DNA of 64,000 bases from Candidatus Poribacteria bacterium. Lineage in GTDB: Bacteria; Poribacteria; WGA-4E; WGA-3G. Of the stretch, positions 1 through 8,973 are shown in pieces (within the stretch, counting starts at the first letter, position 1; every line of letters starts with the position of its first letter). Made by a program: the position numbers and the translations under genes. Under the pieces are notes generated by a model. That model saw only the letters and a list, made by a program, of their open reading frames with translations. It did no database searches and had not been told where the DNA came from. The DNA is taken from NCBI GenBank assembly GCA_022827185.1, contig JAJDTM010000056.1, forward strand, positions 152,694 through 216,693. The letters are read 5' to 3'.

Positions 1-2
1 CG

Positions 3-1751
3 TTGCTCATTGACCGCGCCGATACCTATTCCGGCAACCCTACCCTCGGCGCAATGACGAATCAACCGCATCGCGAATTCATCTATCGGATGGCGTATCA
101 ACTCGGCAGACATATCATCGGCTATGAAGTGCAAAAGGTGTTATCATTAGTGGATTGGATGTCGTTGTCCGAGATGCCGATTGGTGTTATCGGTTATGGT
201 GAAGGTGGACTCATCGCCTTTTATAGTGCTGCAGTCGATTCACGCATTCAGGCGACGGCTGTCAGTGGATACTTCCAATCGCGGCAGGCGGTCTGGCGAG
301 AACCGATTTACCGAAATGTCTGGGGACTGCTACACGAATTTGGGGATGCCGAAGTCGCGAGCCTCATTGCACCACGTCCGTTGATTATTGAAGCGAGCCG
401 TGGACCTGAAATCACCGGACCGCCACCACATCGCGATGGACGCGGCGGTGCTGCACCAGGGCAGCTCGTGTCACCTCCGCTTGATTCTGTAAAGTCGGAA
501 TTTAGCCGGGCACACGAGTTCTATCATCAACTTGGTAGTGAAGATGCCTTGTCCCTCGTCTCTACCGAAGATAGATTACCGGGTGCTCAAGAGACGTTAA
601 CCGCCTTGCTTACCGGACTCGGTATCGAAAACGCACGTCCGGATGGATACCATCCCTCGACTTCAGCAGCTACTGACGATTTCGATTACGAGGCGCGGCA
701 AAAGCGACAGTTTATGCAATTAGTCAATCTGACGCAACGCTTTTTAAGGGAGGCAGCCTCACGACGACAACAGTTCTTCTGGGAAAAAACCGATACCGCT
801 TCACTCGAAAGGTGGGAAGAGACGTGTGCGGATGCCAAAACCTATTTCTGGGACGAGGTTATCGGTAGGTGTCCAGCTCCTGATGTACCTGCCAATCCAA
901 GGACGCGGCTTATCTATGACGAACCCCGTTGGAAAGGCTACGAAGTTGTTCTTGATGTTTGGAAAGGCGTTTTCGCTTACGGGATTTTACTCCTGCCGAA
1001 CGATCTACAACCGGGTGAACAGCGGCCTGTCGTTGTCTGTCAGCACGGTTTAGAGGGAAGACCACAGGATACGGCTGATCCGAGAATCGAATCCGTTTAT
1101 CATTCTTACGCCGCAAGTTTAGCAGACAGGGGGTTTATCACCTATGCACCGCAGAATCCCTACATCGGTCAAGATGCCTTCCGTGTCATCCAACGCAAAG
1201 GGAATCCGATAAAATGGTCGCTCTTTTCGTTGATCATTCGTCAGCATGAGCGGACGCTCGACTGGTTGGCGGAATTACCTTTCGTTGATGCGGATCGGAT
1301 CGGGTTTTATGGACTCTCCTACGGTGGCAAAACAGCGATGCGTGTTCCCGCAGTCCTTGAACGCTATGCCTGCTCAATCTGCTCCGCTGATTTCAACGAA
1401 TGGATCGTCAAAAATGCGACCTTTGATTCCCGTTACAGTTATATGTTCACAGGAGAATATGAGATGCCGGAGTTCGATTTAGGAAATACATTCAATTACG
1501 GCGAGATGGCAGGGTTGATTGCACCGCGCCCGTTTATGGTGGAACGTGGACACGACGATGGTGTCGCACCCGATGAATGGGTCGCTCACGAGTTCGCAGT
1601 CGTCCGACGGCTCTACGTCCGATTGGGTATCGCCGATAGAACGGAAATAGAATTCTTTGATGGCGGACATCAAATTAATTCCACAGACACGTTCAGTTTC
1701 CTACACCGCCATCTAAACTGGCCCGAACCATCTTCTCTTACTGACAACTGA
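3..1751 (+). CDS. Tandem alpha/beta hydrolase (acetyl-xylan-esterase/dienelactone-hydrolase type), 5' partial
   Basis: The reading frame is open to the left edge, so the true start lies outside the window; 582 residues are visible. Two hydrolase domains can be seen. The second (about residues 300-575) has a nucleophile elbow GLSYGG with Ser439, an acid segment HDDGVAP (Asp518/519) and GGHQ with His556, so the triad looks complete. The first (about residues 1-150) has the corresponding elbow GYGEGG with Gly66 where Ser is expected. Both domains share the segment LIAPRP after the elbow, which supports a duplication. Substrate is unknown; this family includes carbohydrate esterases and peptidases. 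No signal peptide can be judged because the N-terminus is missing. Confidence 0.8.
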   Translation: MLIDRADTYSGNPTLGAMTNQPHREFIYRMAYQLGRHIIGYEVQKVLSLVDWMSLSEMPIGVIGYGEGGLIAFYSAAVDSRIQATAVSGYFQSRQAVWREPIYRNVWGLLHEFGDAEVASLIAPRPLIIEASRGPEITGPPPHRDGRGGAAPGQLVSPPLDSVKSEFSRAHEFYHQLGSEDALSLVSTEDRLPGAQETLTALLTGLGIENARPDGYHPSTSAATDDFDYEARQKRQFMQLVNLTQRFLREAASRRQQFFWEKTDTASLERWEETCADAKTYFWDEVIGRCPAPDVPANPRTRLIYDEPRWKGYEVVLDVWKGVFAYGILLLPNDLQPGEQRPVVVCQHGLEGRPQDTADPRIESVYHSYAASLADRGFITYAPQNPYIGQDAFRVIQRKGNPIKWSLFSLIIRQHERTLDWLAELPFVDADRIGFYGLSYGGKTAMRVPAVLERYACSICSADFNEWIVKNATFDSRYSYMFTGEYEMPEFDLGNTFNYGEMAGLIAPRPFMVERGHDDGVAPDEWVAHEFAVVRRLYVRLGIADRTEIEFFDGGHQINSTDTFSFLHRHLNWPEPSSLTDN

Positions 1752-1777
1752 TAACTATAGGACTTACGCATCCCCCT

Positions 1778-1806
1778 TGCAGGCGGGGTTTGAAACCCCG
1801 CCTGCA
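1778..1806. repeat. Perfect 29-nt intergenic palindrome (GCAGGCGGGG family)
   Basis: Arms TGCAGGCGGGGTTT and AAACCCCGCCTGCA are perfect complements around one central base. The preceding block GGACTTACGCAT recurs at 35312 next to a related palindrome. The surrounding text ACTGACAACTGA appears on both sides (about 1740 and 1821), so the palindrome sits inside a short direct repeat. It could form a strong hairpin but lacks a T-tract, so it is better read as a REP-like dispersed repeat than as a terminator. Confidence 0.75.
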
Positions 1807-1848
1807 GTGCATCTTCTCTCACTGACAACTGACAAGTATAAAAAAACT

Positions 1849-2901
1849 ATGCTTTATTCCATCATCGTAAGTGCCGGATTAGAAACCATCGCACGCGAGG
1901 AGTTATCACAGCGTTTCGGGGATACAGGACACCTGAAGATCCTTGAACGCAAACCGCAACGACTCCTCTTTGAATACACAGGCAACCCGCGTGAACTGCT
2001 ATCACTACGAACAGCGGAACATCTCTTCCTCATTTTGAAACGGATACCGAAGATGACGCGCTCACGTAGTTCCTTAGCGGCACTCAGTGGTTCGCTCACG
2101 CGCTTCAATTTCAAAGAGACGTTTGAATGCTGTAGACAGGTGGGTATCAATGTCCGAAAACGGACACCGTTTCGCGTAACGAGCCGACTTTCAGGAAAAC
2201 GGAACTTCCGACGCACCGACCTCCAACGTGTAATTGAACAGGCGTTATTAAAACGGGGATGGTATCTGACTTCTGGCGGCTCGGCACTTGAAGTCTGGGC
2301 AGAAGTCCATGGAGATGACGGCTACATCAGCGTCAAACTCTCAAGCAACGATATGGCGCAACGTCCTTATAAGCAGGCACATATCCCCGCATCCCTCAAA
2401 CCGACGTTGGCTTATAGCATGGTACGCCTCTCGCGACCGCATCCGAACGATGTTTTTTTAGACGCGATGTGTGGTGCGGGGACGATTCTGTTGGAACGCG
2501 CACTGATCAATCGCTATCGCTACCTTATCGGTGGTGATGTCTCCATAGAGGCATTGGACGCTACGGTCACAAATTTCGGTAGACAACATCAACCCCGCCA
2601 ATTTTTTCACTGGGATGCACGCAACTTGCCGCTCCAACCGAACATAGTCGATAAAATCGTCTGTAACCTGCCATTCGGTGAGACCGTCGGGAATGTACCA
2701 CAACTTACCAATCTATACCGGCGTTGCCTCAAGGAATATGCCCGTGTCCTGAAACCGAGAGGTAGGATGGTGCTGCTCACTTCACAACGGACATTTCTGG
2801 ATGACGAACTGCAGCAATTACGTTTTCTCAAAGTAGGGAAACAATTGACAGTAGATGTCCGCGGAAAACGGGCATGGATATATGTCATCCACTTCACATA
2901 G
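1849..2901 (+). CDS. THUMP-domain class I methyltransferase (TrmN/Trm14-like RNA guanine N2-methyltransferase)
   Basis: A 350-residue protein. The N-terminal third, starting MLYSIIVSAGLE, resembles the ferredoxin-like plus THUMP RNA-binding module. The C-terminal half is a Rossmann methyltransferase with motif I DAMCGAGT and catalytic motif NLPFGE (the N-P-P-Y/F-type motif of N2-guanine methyltransferases). The family methylates guanine in tRNA (position 6) or rRNA with S-adenosylmethionine; which one cannot be decided here. An upstream in-frame start exists at 1777 but it lies in the palindromic repeat, so the ATG at 1849 is preferred. The convergent neighbour begins 8 bp downstream. Confidence 0.8.
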   Translation: MLYSIIVSAGLETIAREELSQRFGDTGHLKILERKPQRLLFEYTGNPRELLSLRTAEHLFLILKRIPKMTRSRSSLAALSGSLTRFNFKETFECCRQVGINVRKRTPFRVTSRLSGKRNFRRTDLQRVIEQALLKRGWYLTSGGSALEVWAEVHGDDGYISVKLSSNDMAQRPYKQAHIPASLKPTLAYSMVRLSRPHPNDVFLDAMCGAGTILLERALINRYRYLIGGDVSIEALDATVTNFGRQHQPRQFFHWDARNLPLQPNIVDKIVCNLPFGETVGNVPQLTNLYRRCLKEYARVLKPRGRMVLLTSQRTFLDDELQQLRFLKVGKQLTVDVRGKRAWIYVIHFT

Positions 2902-2909
2902 CACGCCGC

Positions 2910-3731
2910 TTACCGTCCATGAATCGCTTGCAAATCTAACCGGGCATCAACATTATCAGAAACGGCGTTTGTCCAATCCACATCGTCAATACGCTGCAGG
3001 CTCATCAGTGCAACGTTCACCATCGGATTTGAGAGCGAGTAGTTCAACAGAAAACTGTCTACATCAACATCTGCCATCTCGTTAGGAAAGCAGTGTTTCA
3101 TCAGGTTCTGGAAAGCGTTACTGGTCGTAGACCGCATCAACACAATTCCCATCTCTTGTGCGACAGCATCAGGGATGATGCCACGCCTACCGAATGCATC
3201 ACAAGTGCTCTGATACATCAAGTTATAATGGATTTGCATCATATCAAATTCACCGGTGGCAATAAACTGCTCTATACCACCAGAGGGACCGTCCGCGGAG
3301 AAGCCGATGAATCGCACCTTTCCCTCCTGCTTCAGTTTCAGGTACGCTGCGAGTCCACCGCCGTTTAGAATGCGTTCTGTGTCTTCTGCGTAGAACCATC
3401 CGCCATGGAATTGCAAGACATCGATATAGTCGGTGCCGAGGCGTTGCAGACTACCTTCCACGTCAATGGCGATACCATCGGGATCGTAGGCTTCCGTCTT
3501 CGTGGCGACGATGCACGATTTACGCCGCCCCGCGATTGCCTTGCCAATAATTGTTTCGCTGTACCCTCCACCGTAATCCGGAGCGGTATCGAAGTAGTTG
3601 AGTCCTGAATCCATGGCGTGATGGAGCATATTGACAAGTGAAATTTCATCGTGTTCTGGACGGACTCGACCGCCGCCGTAACCAATTTCTGATACGTTGA
3701 GTCCTGTTTTACCGAGTGTGCGATACTGCAT
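2910..3731 (-). CDS. Aldo/keto reductase
   Basis: A 273-residue TIM-barrel NAD(P)H-dependent oxidoreductase. The start MQYRTLGKTG is the typical family N-terminus; an in-frame upstream ATG at 3764 adds 11 unlikely residues. The catalytic tetrad is visible: Asp and Tyr in YFDTAPDYGGG, Lys in ATKTEAY, His in QFHGGW. It belongs to the general oxidoreductase group near YdhF/L-galactose-dehydrogenase-like enzymes; the substrate cannot be read from sequence. It converges on the THUMP methyltransferase with an 8-bp gap. Confidence 0.85.
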   Translation of the reverse strand: MQYRTLGKTGLNVSEIGYGGGRVRPEHDEISLVNMLHHAMDSGLNYFDTAPDYGGGYSETIIGKAIAGRRKSCIVATKTEAYDPDGIAIDVEGSLQRLGTDYIDVLQFHGGWFYAEDTERILNGGGLAAYLKLKQEGKVRFIGFSADGPSGGIEQFIATGEFDMMQIHYNLMYQSTCDAFGRRGIIPDAVAQEMGIVLMRSTTSNAFQNLMKHCFPNEMADVDVDSFLLNYSLSNPMVNVALMSLQRIDDVDWTNAVSDNVDARLDLQAIHGR

Positions 3732-3750
3732 AGTAAACTTCCTTCCAAAA

Positions 3751-3899
3751 TAGCCGTCAGCCATCAGCCATCAGCCATCAGTAAAGAGACAGGAACGGAA
3801 GGATGGAAGGACGGAAGGGTGGACGGATGGAAGAAGTATTTCCATGCAATCTTCCAGTCTTCCAATCTTCCAATCTTCCAATCTTCCAGTCTTCCATCT
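3751..3899. repeat. Short tandem-repeat intergenic region
   Basis: The gap between the reductase and dnaE holds TCAGCCA tandem copies (about 3751-3780), then GGAAGGA-type purine repeats, then several copies of CTTCCAATCTTC-type units. The second and third blocks are partly complementary, so the region could fold into a long imperfect hairpin. Similar GATTGGAAG text recurs near 42670 and 58346. Confidence 0.6.
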
Positions 3900-3900
3900 G

Positions 3901-6900
3901 TTAGACAAAATCCATCCGTGAGGTGCGGCTTTTATTCCCACGGAGCGTGCGGTTGCTCGGCTTGATACAATTTTCGCCGAATAAGCCTTCAACCTGTTCA
4001 ATGACAGTCGGGGCGTTGGTGATATTATATGCTTTGCCGCATTTCGCGATTACTTCACCGTAACGCGGACTCATAAGCCTCAAAATTAGATCCAAATTGC
4101 CCTTGTTCGCAGCAGCTATTTTCTGGAGTGCTTTCAGTTTTTCGGTATTTTCAACATCGGATTCTGGAATCGTCACCTCAAGCGCAGATGTCTGTTGCTC
4201 CGTGACGGACTCAATATCTATCACGCGATCTGCCTGTATCTGACGCTCGTCCTTTTCGGATTCACCGTTCTCAGACTTCTGATTTTTGCTTCTCTGATTG
4301 ATATTGACTTTCCCGCGAATCCAAACGACTCTACCTTCAACGAGATCACCAGCGGTTTTGTATGCATCTGGGAAAATAACGACTTCTACCGTGCCGTCCA
4401 AATCCTCGAGTCCAATCACTGCCATCTGATCACCTTTCCGCGTGGTAATACTTTTCACATCAGTTATCATGCCTGCGACATCGACCTCAGAGTCGATACG
4501 GTGTGCAGTGAGGGTTTGGGTGCTTGTACTCGTGTAGTTTTCGATAATGTCGCTATATTCTTCAAGCGGATGCCCGGAAACGTAGAAACCGAGTTGTTCC
4601 CTTTCTCGCATCAGCCGTTCCAAGGGATCCAATTCGGGTACCGCTGCGAGTGTTACAGTCGGTGCTTCCTCTCTGTCGCTGAAGAAATTCATCTGTCCGC
4701 GCTCGCGTTCGGCTTGTGCGTTCTGCGCGGCTTTCATGATATTCTCTAAACTCGCGAGGTATTGTGCGCGGTGTCCTTCAAGCGAATCAAATGCACCACT
4801 CAAAATTAGACTCTCCACAGCGCGTTTATTGACCTGCTTCATATCCACGCGCTCACAGAAATCTTGTAGTGATGTAAACGAACCGCTTTCCGCCCGTGTT
4901 TCCACGATTTCGTCTATAGCGGCATCACCGACACCTTTCACAGCAACAAGCCCGCAGTAGATATCGTTGCCATCTACAGTGAATTCTCTTCTGCTGCTGT
5001 TAACATCCGGTGGGATTAGGTTGATTTCCACATCCAGAAAGTTAGCAAGTTTCTTACATTCAGCGCGGTAGCGGGTAATTTTCCCCGAATCGCCAGCCTC
5101 ACCAGTCATCATCGCTGCCATGAATTCGTGTGGATAGTGCGTTTTCAGATACGCCATTTGGAAGGCTAACATCGAATACGCAACAGTGTGTGATTTGTTG
5201 AAGGCATAGCCCCCGAAGGGTTCAAGCAAGGCGTACACTTCCTCTGCCTCTTTGGCAGAGATGCCTTTTTCGGTCGCACCTTCAATAAATTTCTCGCGTT
5301 GTGCTTTAATGAGGGCATCGTCCTTCTTTCCCATTGCGGATCGGAGAATGTCCGCCTCACCAAGTGTGAAGCCTGCCATATCCCGCGCGATTTGCATGAC
5401 CTGTTCTTGATAGATACACACGCCGTAGGTGTTTTTGAGGGCATCCTCAAGGGTCGGATGCAGGTATTCTACTTTTTGCAACCCGTTCTTTCGATCTATA
5501 AACTGCTGCATCATACCACTCTCTATCGGGCCCGGACGATAGAGCGCAGGAATTGCAGAGAACTCCTCAAAGTTATCCGGCTTGAGTTGCGTAACAACCC
5601 GATACATACCACCAGAAGCCTCCAACTGGAACAACCCCGCAATCAGTCCCTGACTGATGAGCAAGTAGGTCTTCTGGTCGTCGAAGGGGATCTCTTCGAG
5701 TTTAATGTCCTTGCCGTGATTTGTCTTAATCATCTGTAGGCAGTCGTACGTCTCAGTGAGGCTGCGTAAACCGAGGGAATCGAATTTGACGATGCCAACA
5801 TCTTCAACAGTTTTCCCTTCAAACTGCGACGCAACTTGGTCGTTTTTATCTTTGAATAGCGGAACATAGTCAGCCAACGGACCGTTTGAAACGACGATCG
5901 CGGAAGCGTGGCAGGAGACATGCCGTTTCGCGCCTTCCACCGCTTTGCTGAGATCCATCAATTCTCTATTTTCGGGACGGTCAGCGAGTGTCTGAAATTC
6001 TGGCACCTGTTCCAAGACTTCATCAAGCGTTATGCCAGGAATGGATGGAATGAGTTCTGTCAATTTTTCAACATCGTCGAGGGGCACCTCAAGGGCGCGA
6101 CCGACATCCTTGATAGCGGCTTTTGCCCCCAAGGTCGCAAAGGTAGCGACTTTGCCTACAGAGTCTTCACCATATTTTTCTACAAGATAATTGATCACAT
6201 GTTCACGGGCACGATCGGCGAAATCAATGTCGATATCGGGCGGACTGATACGTTCAAGATTTAGAAACCGTTCAAAGAGACAGTCATAATCCATGGGATT
6301 GAACCGAATCACATCCAAGGCGTAAAGCACGAGACTGCTGGCGGCAGAACCGCGTGCGGAGAGTGGATACCCCTGTTTATGCGCATATTTAACGTAATCC
6401 CACACGATGAGGAAGTAGCCGGGGTAGCCGGTTTTGCTAATAATATCCAACTCATAATCCAGCCGCTGCCGAATATCTTCGGAGAGTTCTCCGCACTTTT
6501 CGCGTAAACCTTCGTAGCACAACTCTTTGAGGTAACTGTCGTTTGTGTGTCCTTCGGGAACCTCATATTTCGGCATCACACTCTCGCCATAATCGAGTTT
6601 GAGTTGACACCGATTCGCGATTTCAAGTGTATTGCTGATGGCTTCCGGCGGATAATCCTTAAGTGCCTCCCGCATTTCGTCGACGCTTTTAAAGTAGAAG
6701 TGGTTATCAAACCGCATCCGTTGCTGATCGCTGACGGGTTTTTTCATCTGTATGCAGAGGAGGACATCGTGCATCTCGTGATCCGATTTTCGGAGGTAGT
6801 GGCAATCGTTTGTACCGACGATTGGGAGATTGAACTCTTTCGCCAATTGGACCATTATCGGGTATGCCTCTTGCTCCTTGTCAATATAATGGTTCTGGAC

Positions 6901-7422
6901 CTCAACGTATAGATTCCGCTCCCCCATTATCTCCATTAGCGTTTTGAAGTGTTGGATGCCTTCTTCTCGGCGACTTGAGCAGATGAGTTGTGGCACTTGG
7001 CCTTGGATACACCCTGTGAGTGCGATAATTCCGTCGCGATACTCGCGCAGGATTTCCATGTCAATGCGGGGTCTGCTGTAAAACCCTTCTGTGTATCCGA
7101 GCGATACCAATTTTAGGAGATTCTGGTAACCGGTTGCATCTTCCGCAAGCAGCGTGAGGTGATAGGGACTGCCTTGTTCCTTCCCGCGCTTCTTTCGGTT
7201 GCCGGGCGCGACATATACCTCGCAACCGACGATCGGGTTGACGCCCGCCTTTGTTGCTTTACTATATAATTCCCATGCACCGAACATATTGCCGTGGTCA
7301 GTAAGTGCGACAGCAGGCGCGCTGTTTTCGACTGCCCATTCAATCATGTTCTCAATGCGGCACGCGCCGTCAAGCATGCTATACTCGCTATGATTATGTA
7401 GATGAACAAATTCGCTTGCCAT
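3901..7422 (-). CDS. dnaE: DNA polymerase III alpha subunit
   Basis: The replicative polymerase catalytic subunit, 1173 residues, a normal length for DnaE. The N-terminal PHP domain starts with HLHNHSEYSMLDG. The palm carries PDIDIDFADR with the catalytic aspartates. A helix-hairpin-helix region follows, then an OB-fold (AGMITDVKSITTRKGDQMA) near the C-terminus. A charged low-complexity linker (NQRSKNQKSENGESEKDERQ) sits inside the OB region. The start ATG at 7422 is preceded by GGAGGACAG, a strong ribosome-binding site, so the longer in-frame start at 7461 is rejected. It is transcribed away from the MFS gene. Confidence 0.97.
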   Translation of the reverse strand: MASEFVHLHNHSEYSMLDGACRIENMIEWAVENSAPAVALTDHGNMFGAWELYSKATKAGVNPIVGCEVYVAPGNRKKRGKEQGSPYHLTLLAEDATGYQNLLKLVSLGYTEGFYSRPRIDMEILREYRDGIIALTGCIQGQVPQLICSSRREEGIQHFKTLMEIMGERNLYVEVQNHYIDKEQEAYPIMVQLAKEFNLPIVGTNDCHYLRKSDHEMHDVLLCIQMKKPVSDQQRMRFDNHFYFKSVDEMREALKDYPPEAISNTLEIANRCQLKLDYGESVMPKYEVPEGHTNDSYLKELCYEGLREKCGELSEDIRQRLDYELDIISKTGYPGYFLIVWDYVKYAHKQGYPLSARGSAASSLVLYALDVIRFNPMDYDCLFERFLNLERISPPDIDIDFADRAREHVINYLVEKYGEDSVGKVATFATLGAKAAIKDVGRALEVPLDDVEKLTELIPSIPGITLDEVLEQVPEFQTLADRPENRELMDLSKAVEGAKRHVSCHASAIVVSNGPLADYVPLFKDKNDQVASQFEGKTVEDVGIVKFDSLGLRSLTETYDCLQMIKTNHGKDIKLEEIPFDDQKTYLLISQGLIAGLFQLEASGGMYRVVTQLKPDNFEEFSAIPALYRPGPIESGMMQQFIDRKNGLQKVEYLHPTLEDALKNTYGVCIYQEQVMQIARDMAGFTLGEADILRSAMGKKDDALIKAQREKFIEGATEKGISAKEAEEVYALLEPFGGYAFNKSHTVAYSMLAFQMAYLKTHYPHEFMAAMMTGEAGDSGKITRYRAECKKLANFLDVEINLIPPDVNSSRREFTVDGNDIYCGLVAVKGVGDAAIDEIVETRAESGSFTSLQDFCERVDMKQVNKRAVESLILSGAFDSLEGHRAQYLASLENIMKAAQNAQAERERGQMNFFSDREEAPTVTLAAVPELDPLERLMREREQLGFYVSGHPLEEYSDIIENYTSTSTQTLTAHRIDSEVDVAGMITDVKSITTRKGDQMAVIGLEDLDGTVEVVIFPDAYKTAGDLVEGRVVWIRGKVNINQRSKNQKSENGESEKDERQIQADRVIDIESVTEQQTSALEVTIPESDVENTEKLKALQKIAAANKGNLDLILRLMSPRYGEVIAKCGKAYNITNAPTVIEQVEGLFGENCIKPSNRTLRGNKSRTSRMDFV

Positions 7423-7622
7423 CTGTCCTCCAATATTAAGTTCAATCGTTGAATGTATCAAATGTTATGAAAACGTATTTAATAATATCAGAAAAATGCT
7501 AAAATTGCTACTATAAATTTTTAAATTATTGTGCATCCAATTGGACTTTTTGGTGTAGGAATTTCGTCCGTAAATGCTGCGATGTTGTGAACCTAAAGCG
7601 TTCTAAAGACTCTGATTTTATA

Positions 7623-7652
7623 TTGATGCACTTTCCTTAAACCTGTTATAAT
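7623..7652 (+). promoter_or_regulatory. Sigma70-type promoter upstream of the MFS gene
   Basis: TTGATG (7623-7628) and TATAAT (7647-7652) are separated by 18 bp in the 338-bp AT-rich gap between the divergent dnaE and MFS genes. The predicted start of transcription is near 7659, about 100 bp before the MFS start codon. Nothing else was recognised in this gap. Confidence 0.6.
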
Positions 7653-7760
7653 AGACGATATTATATTTATAAAAGTGCTACCGGATTTCACTATTAACCA
7701 CAATCCGCTGGCGCGGAAAAGGTATGGATTCATCGTCGCGTCTGCTCGCGTTCATCTTAG

Positions 7761-8948
7761 ATGGAAAAATCAAAACTGCTTCTCCTGTTCTTGACCCTAT
7801 TCTTCGTGATGCTTGGGTTTGGCATCATCATTCCGAACCTCGCCTATTACGCCAAAGAAATCGGAGCTACCACCACTGAAATCGCGATATTAATGTCCAT
7901 CTATTCCGGGATGCAACTGCTGTTTGCACCGATCTGGGGTAGACTCTCGGACAAACACGGTAGAAAACCGGCTATTCTGCTTGGACTGCTCGGAAACGCT
8001 GTTGCCTTAGTCGGTTTCGGATTCGCGAAGACTTACGGATGGCTGTTCATCGCACGTTGTGGCGCAGGTATCGCTTCAGCGGCGGTGCTACCGAGTGTGA
8101 TGGCTTATGTCGCCGATATTACCACAGCAGCGGAACGCGGCAGAGGTATGGGATTAATGGGGGCAGCGATGGGACTCGGTTTCATCCTCGGACCGGCGAT
8201 CGGCGGTGTTATGGGCAGCCACGATATACCGTTCTTTGTCGCAGGTGGTCTGTCGCTACTCACTTTTCTCTTCGCGCTTGTTTTGCTACCGGAATCGCTC
8301 CAGAAAGGTCTTACAGGCGCGGAACTCGAAGACCGGCATGAGTGGATCTCTCCACGTGAAATATTTCGTCAGACGACTTTAAAATCACCGCTTACGCCCC
8401 TATTTCTTGTCGCATTTTTCTCTACTTTCAGTTTTTCAGGATTGGAGATGACGTTTCCGCTGTTCATCGAAGATAAGTGGAACTATGGAGAGCGAGAAAT
8501 GGGATGGATGTTCATGTTCATGGGTGCGATTGTTGTGCCACTACAGGGTGGATTGCTCGGCAGATTAATCAATAGATTCGGGGAGCGACGCATCATTCTC
8601 ACGGGGTTGCTGCTCAACGCACTCGGCATGGTGCTACTCCTTAAAGCCTACGCCTTCGTAACGCTCACAGTATATCTCACGATCACTGGCATCGGTAACC
8701 AACTAATCCGTCCGACGAACACATCGTGGATTTCCAAACAGACGCGGATCGGTCAAGGCGCAGCGATCGGTATTATGGATGCATTTTTGAGTTTAGGACG
8801 TATCTTGGGACCGCTCCTCGGCGGCTGGCTCTATGCGAAAGAGGCGTATCCTTACATAGTACTGGCGGGGATCTTGGTCATAGCGACATTTTGTCTGTAT
8901 ATCCCACTACGACGCATTAAGGATGAAGTCGCACCCACCTCGCAATAG
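7761..8948 (+). CDS. Major facilitator superfamily exporter (TetA/multidrug-efflux type)
   Basis: A 395-residue integral membrane protein with about 12 hydrophobic segments. The loop between helices 2 and 3 has GRLSDKHGRKPAI, the MFS motif A typical of drug/H+ antiporters. A duplicate-half motif, GRLINRFGERR, is seen in the second half. The short N-terminus leads straight into helix 1 (LLLLFLTLFFVMLGFG). The start ATG has no good ribosome-binding site. Efflux of a drug or metabolite is the family role; the substrate is unknown. Confidence 0.85.
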   Translation: MEKSKLLLLFLTLFFVMLGFGIIIPNLAYYAKEIGATTTEIAILMSIYSGMQLLFAPIWGRLSDKHGRKPAILLGLLGNAVALVGFGFAKTYGWLFIARCGAGIASAAVLPSVMAYVADITTAAERGRGMGLMGAAMGLGFILGPAIGGVMGSHDIPFFVAGGLSLLTFLFALVLLPESLQKGLTGAELEDRHEWISPREIFRQTTLKSPLTPLFLVAFFSTFSFSGLEMTFPLFIEDKWNYGEREMGWMFMFMGAIVVPLQGGLLGRLINRFGERRIILTGLLLNALGMVLLLKAYAFVTLTVYLTITGIGNQLIRPTNTSWISKQTRIGQGAAIGIMDAFLSLGRILGPLLGGWLYAKEAYPYIVLAGILVIATFCLYIPLRRIKDEVAPTSQ

Positions 8949-8973
8949 TCAGCATTTATATAGATACAAGTTT

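Noticed and set aside
3751..3899. Tandem repeats that could suggest a CRISPR array
   Set aside because: Units are about 6-12 nt with no spacers of regular length and no cas genes nearby.
4195..4749. A 184-codon open frame on the plus strand inside dnaE
   Set aside because: It lies antisense to a fully supported dnaE and shows no family resemblance; it is a shadow frame.
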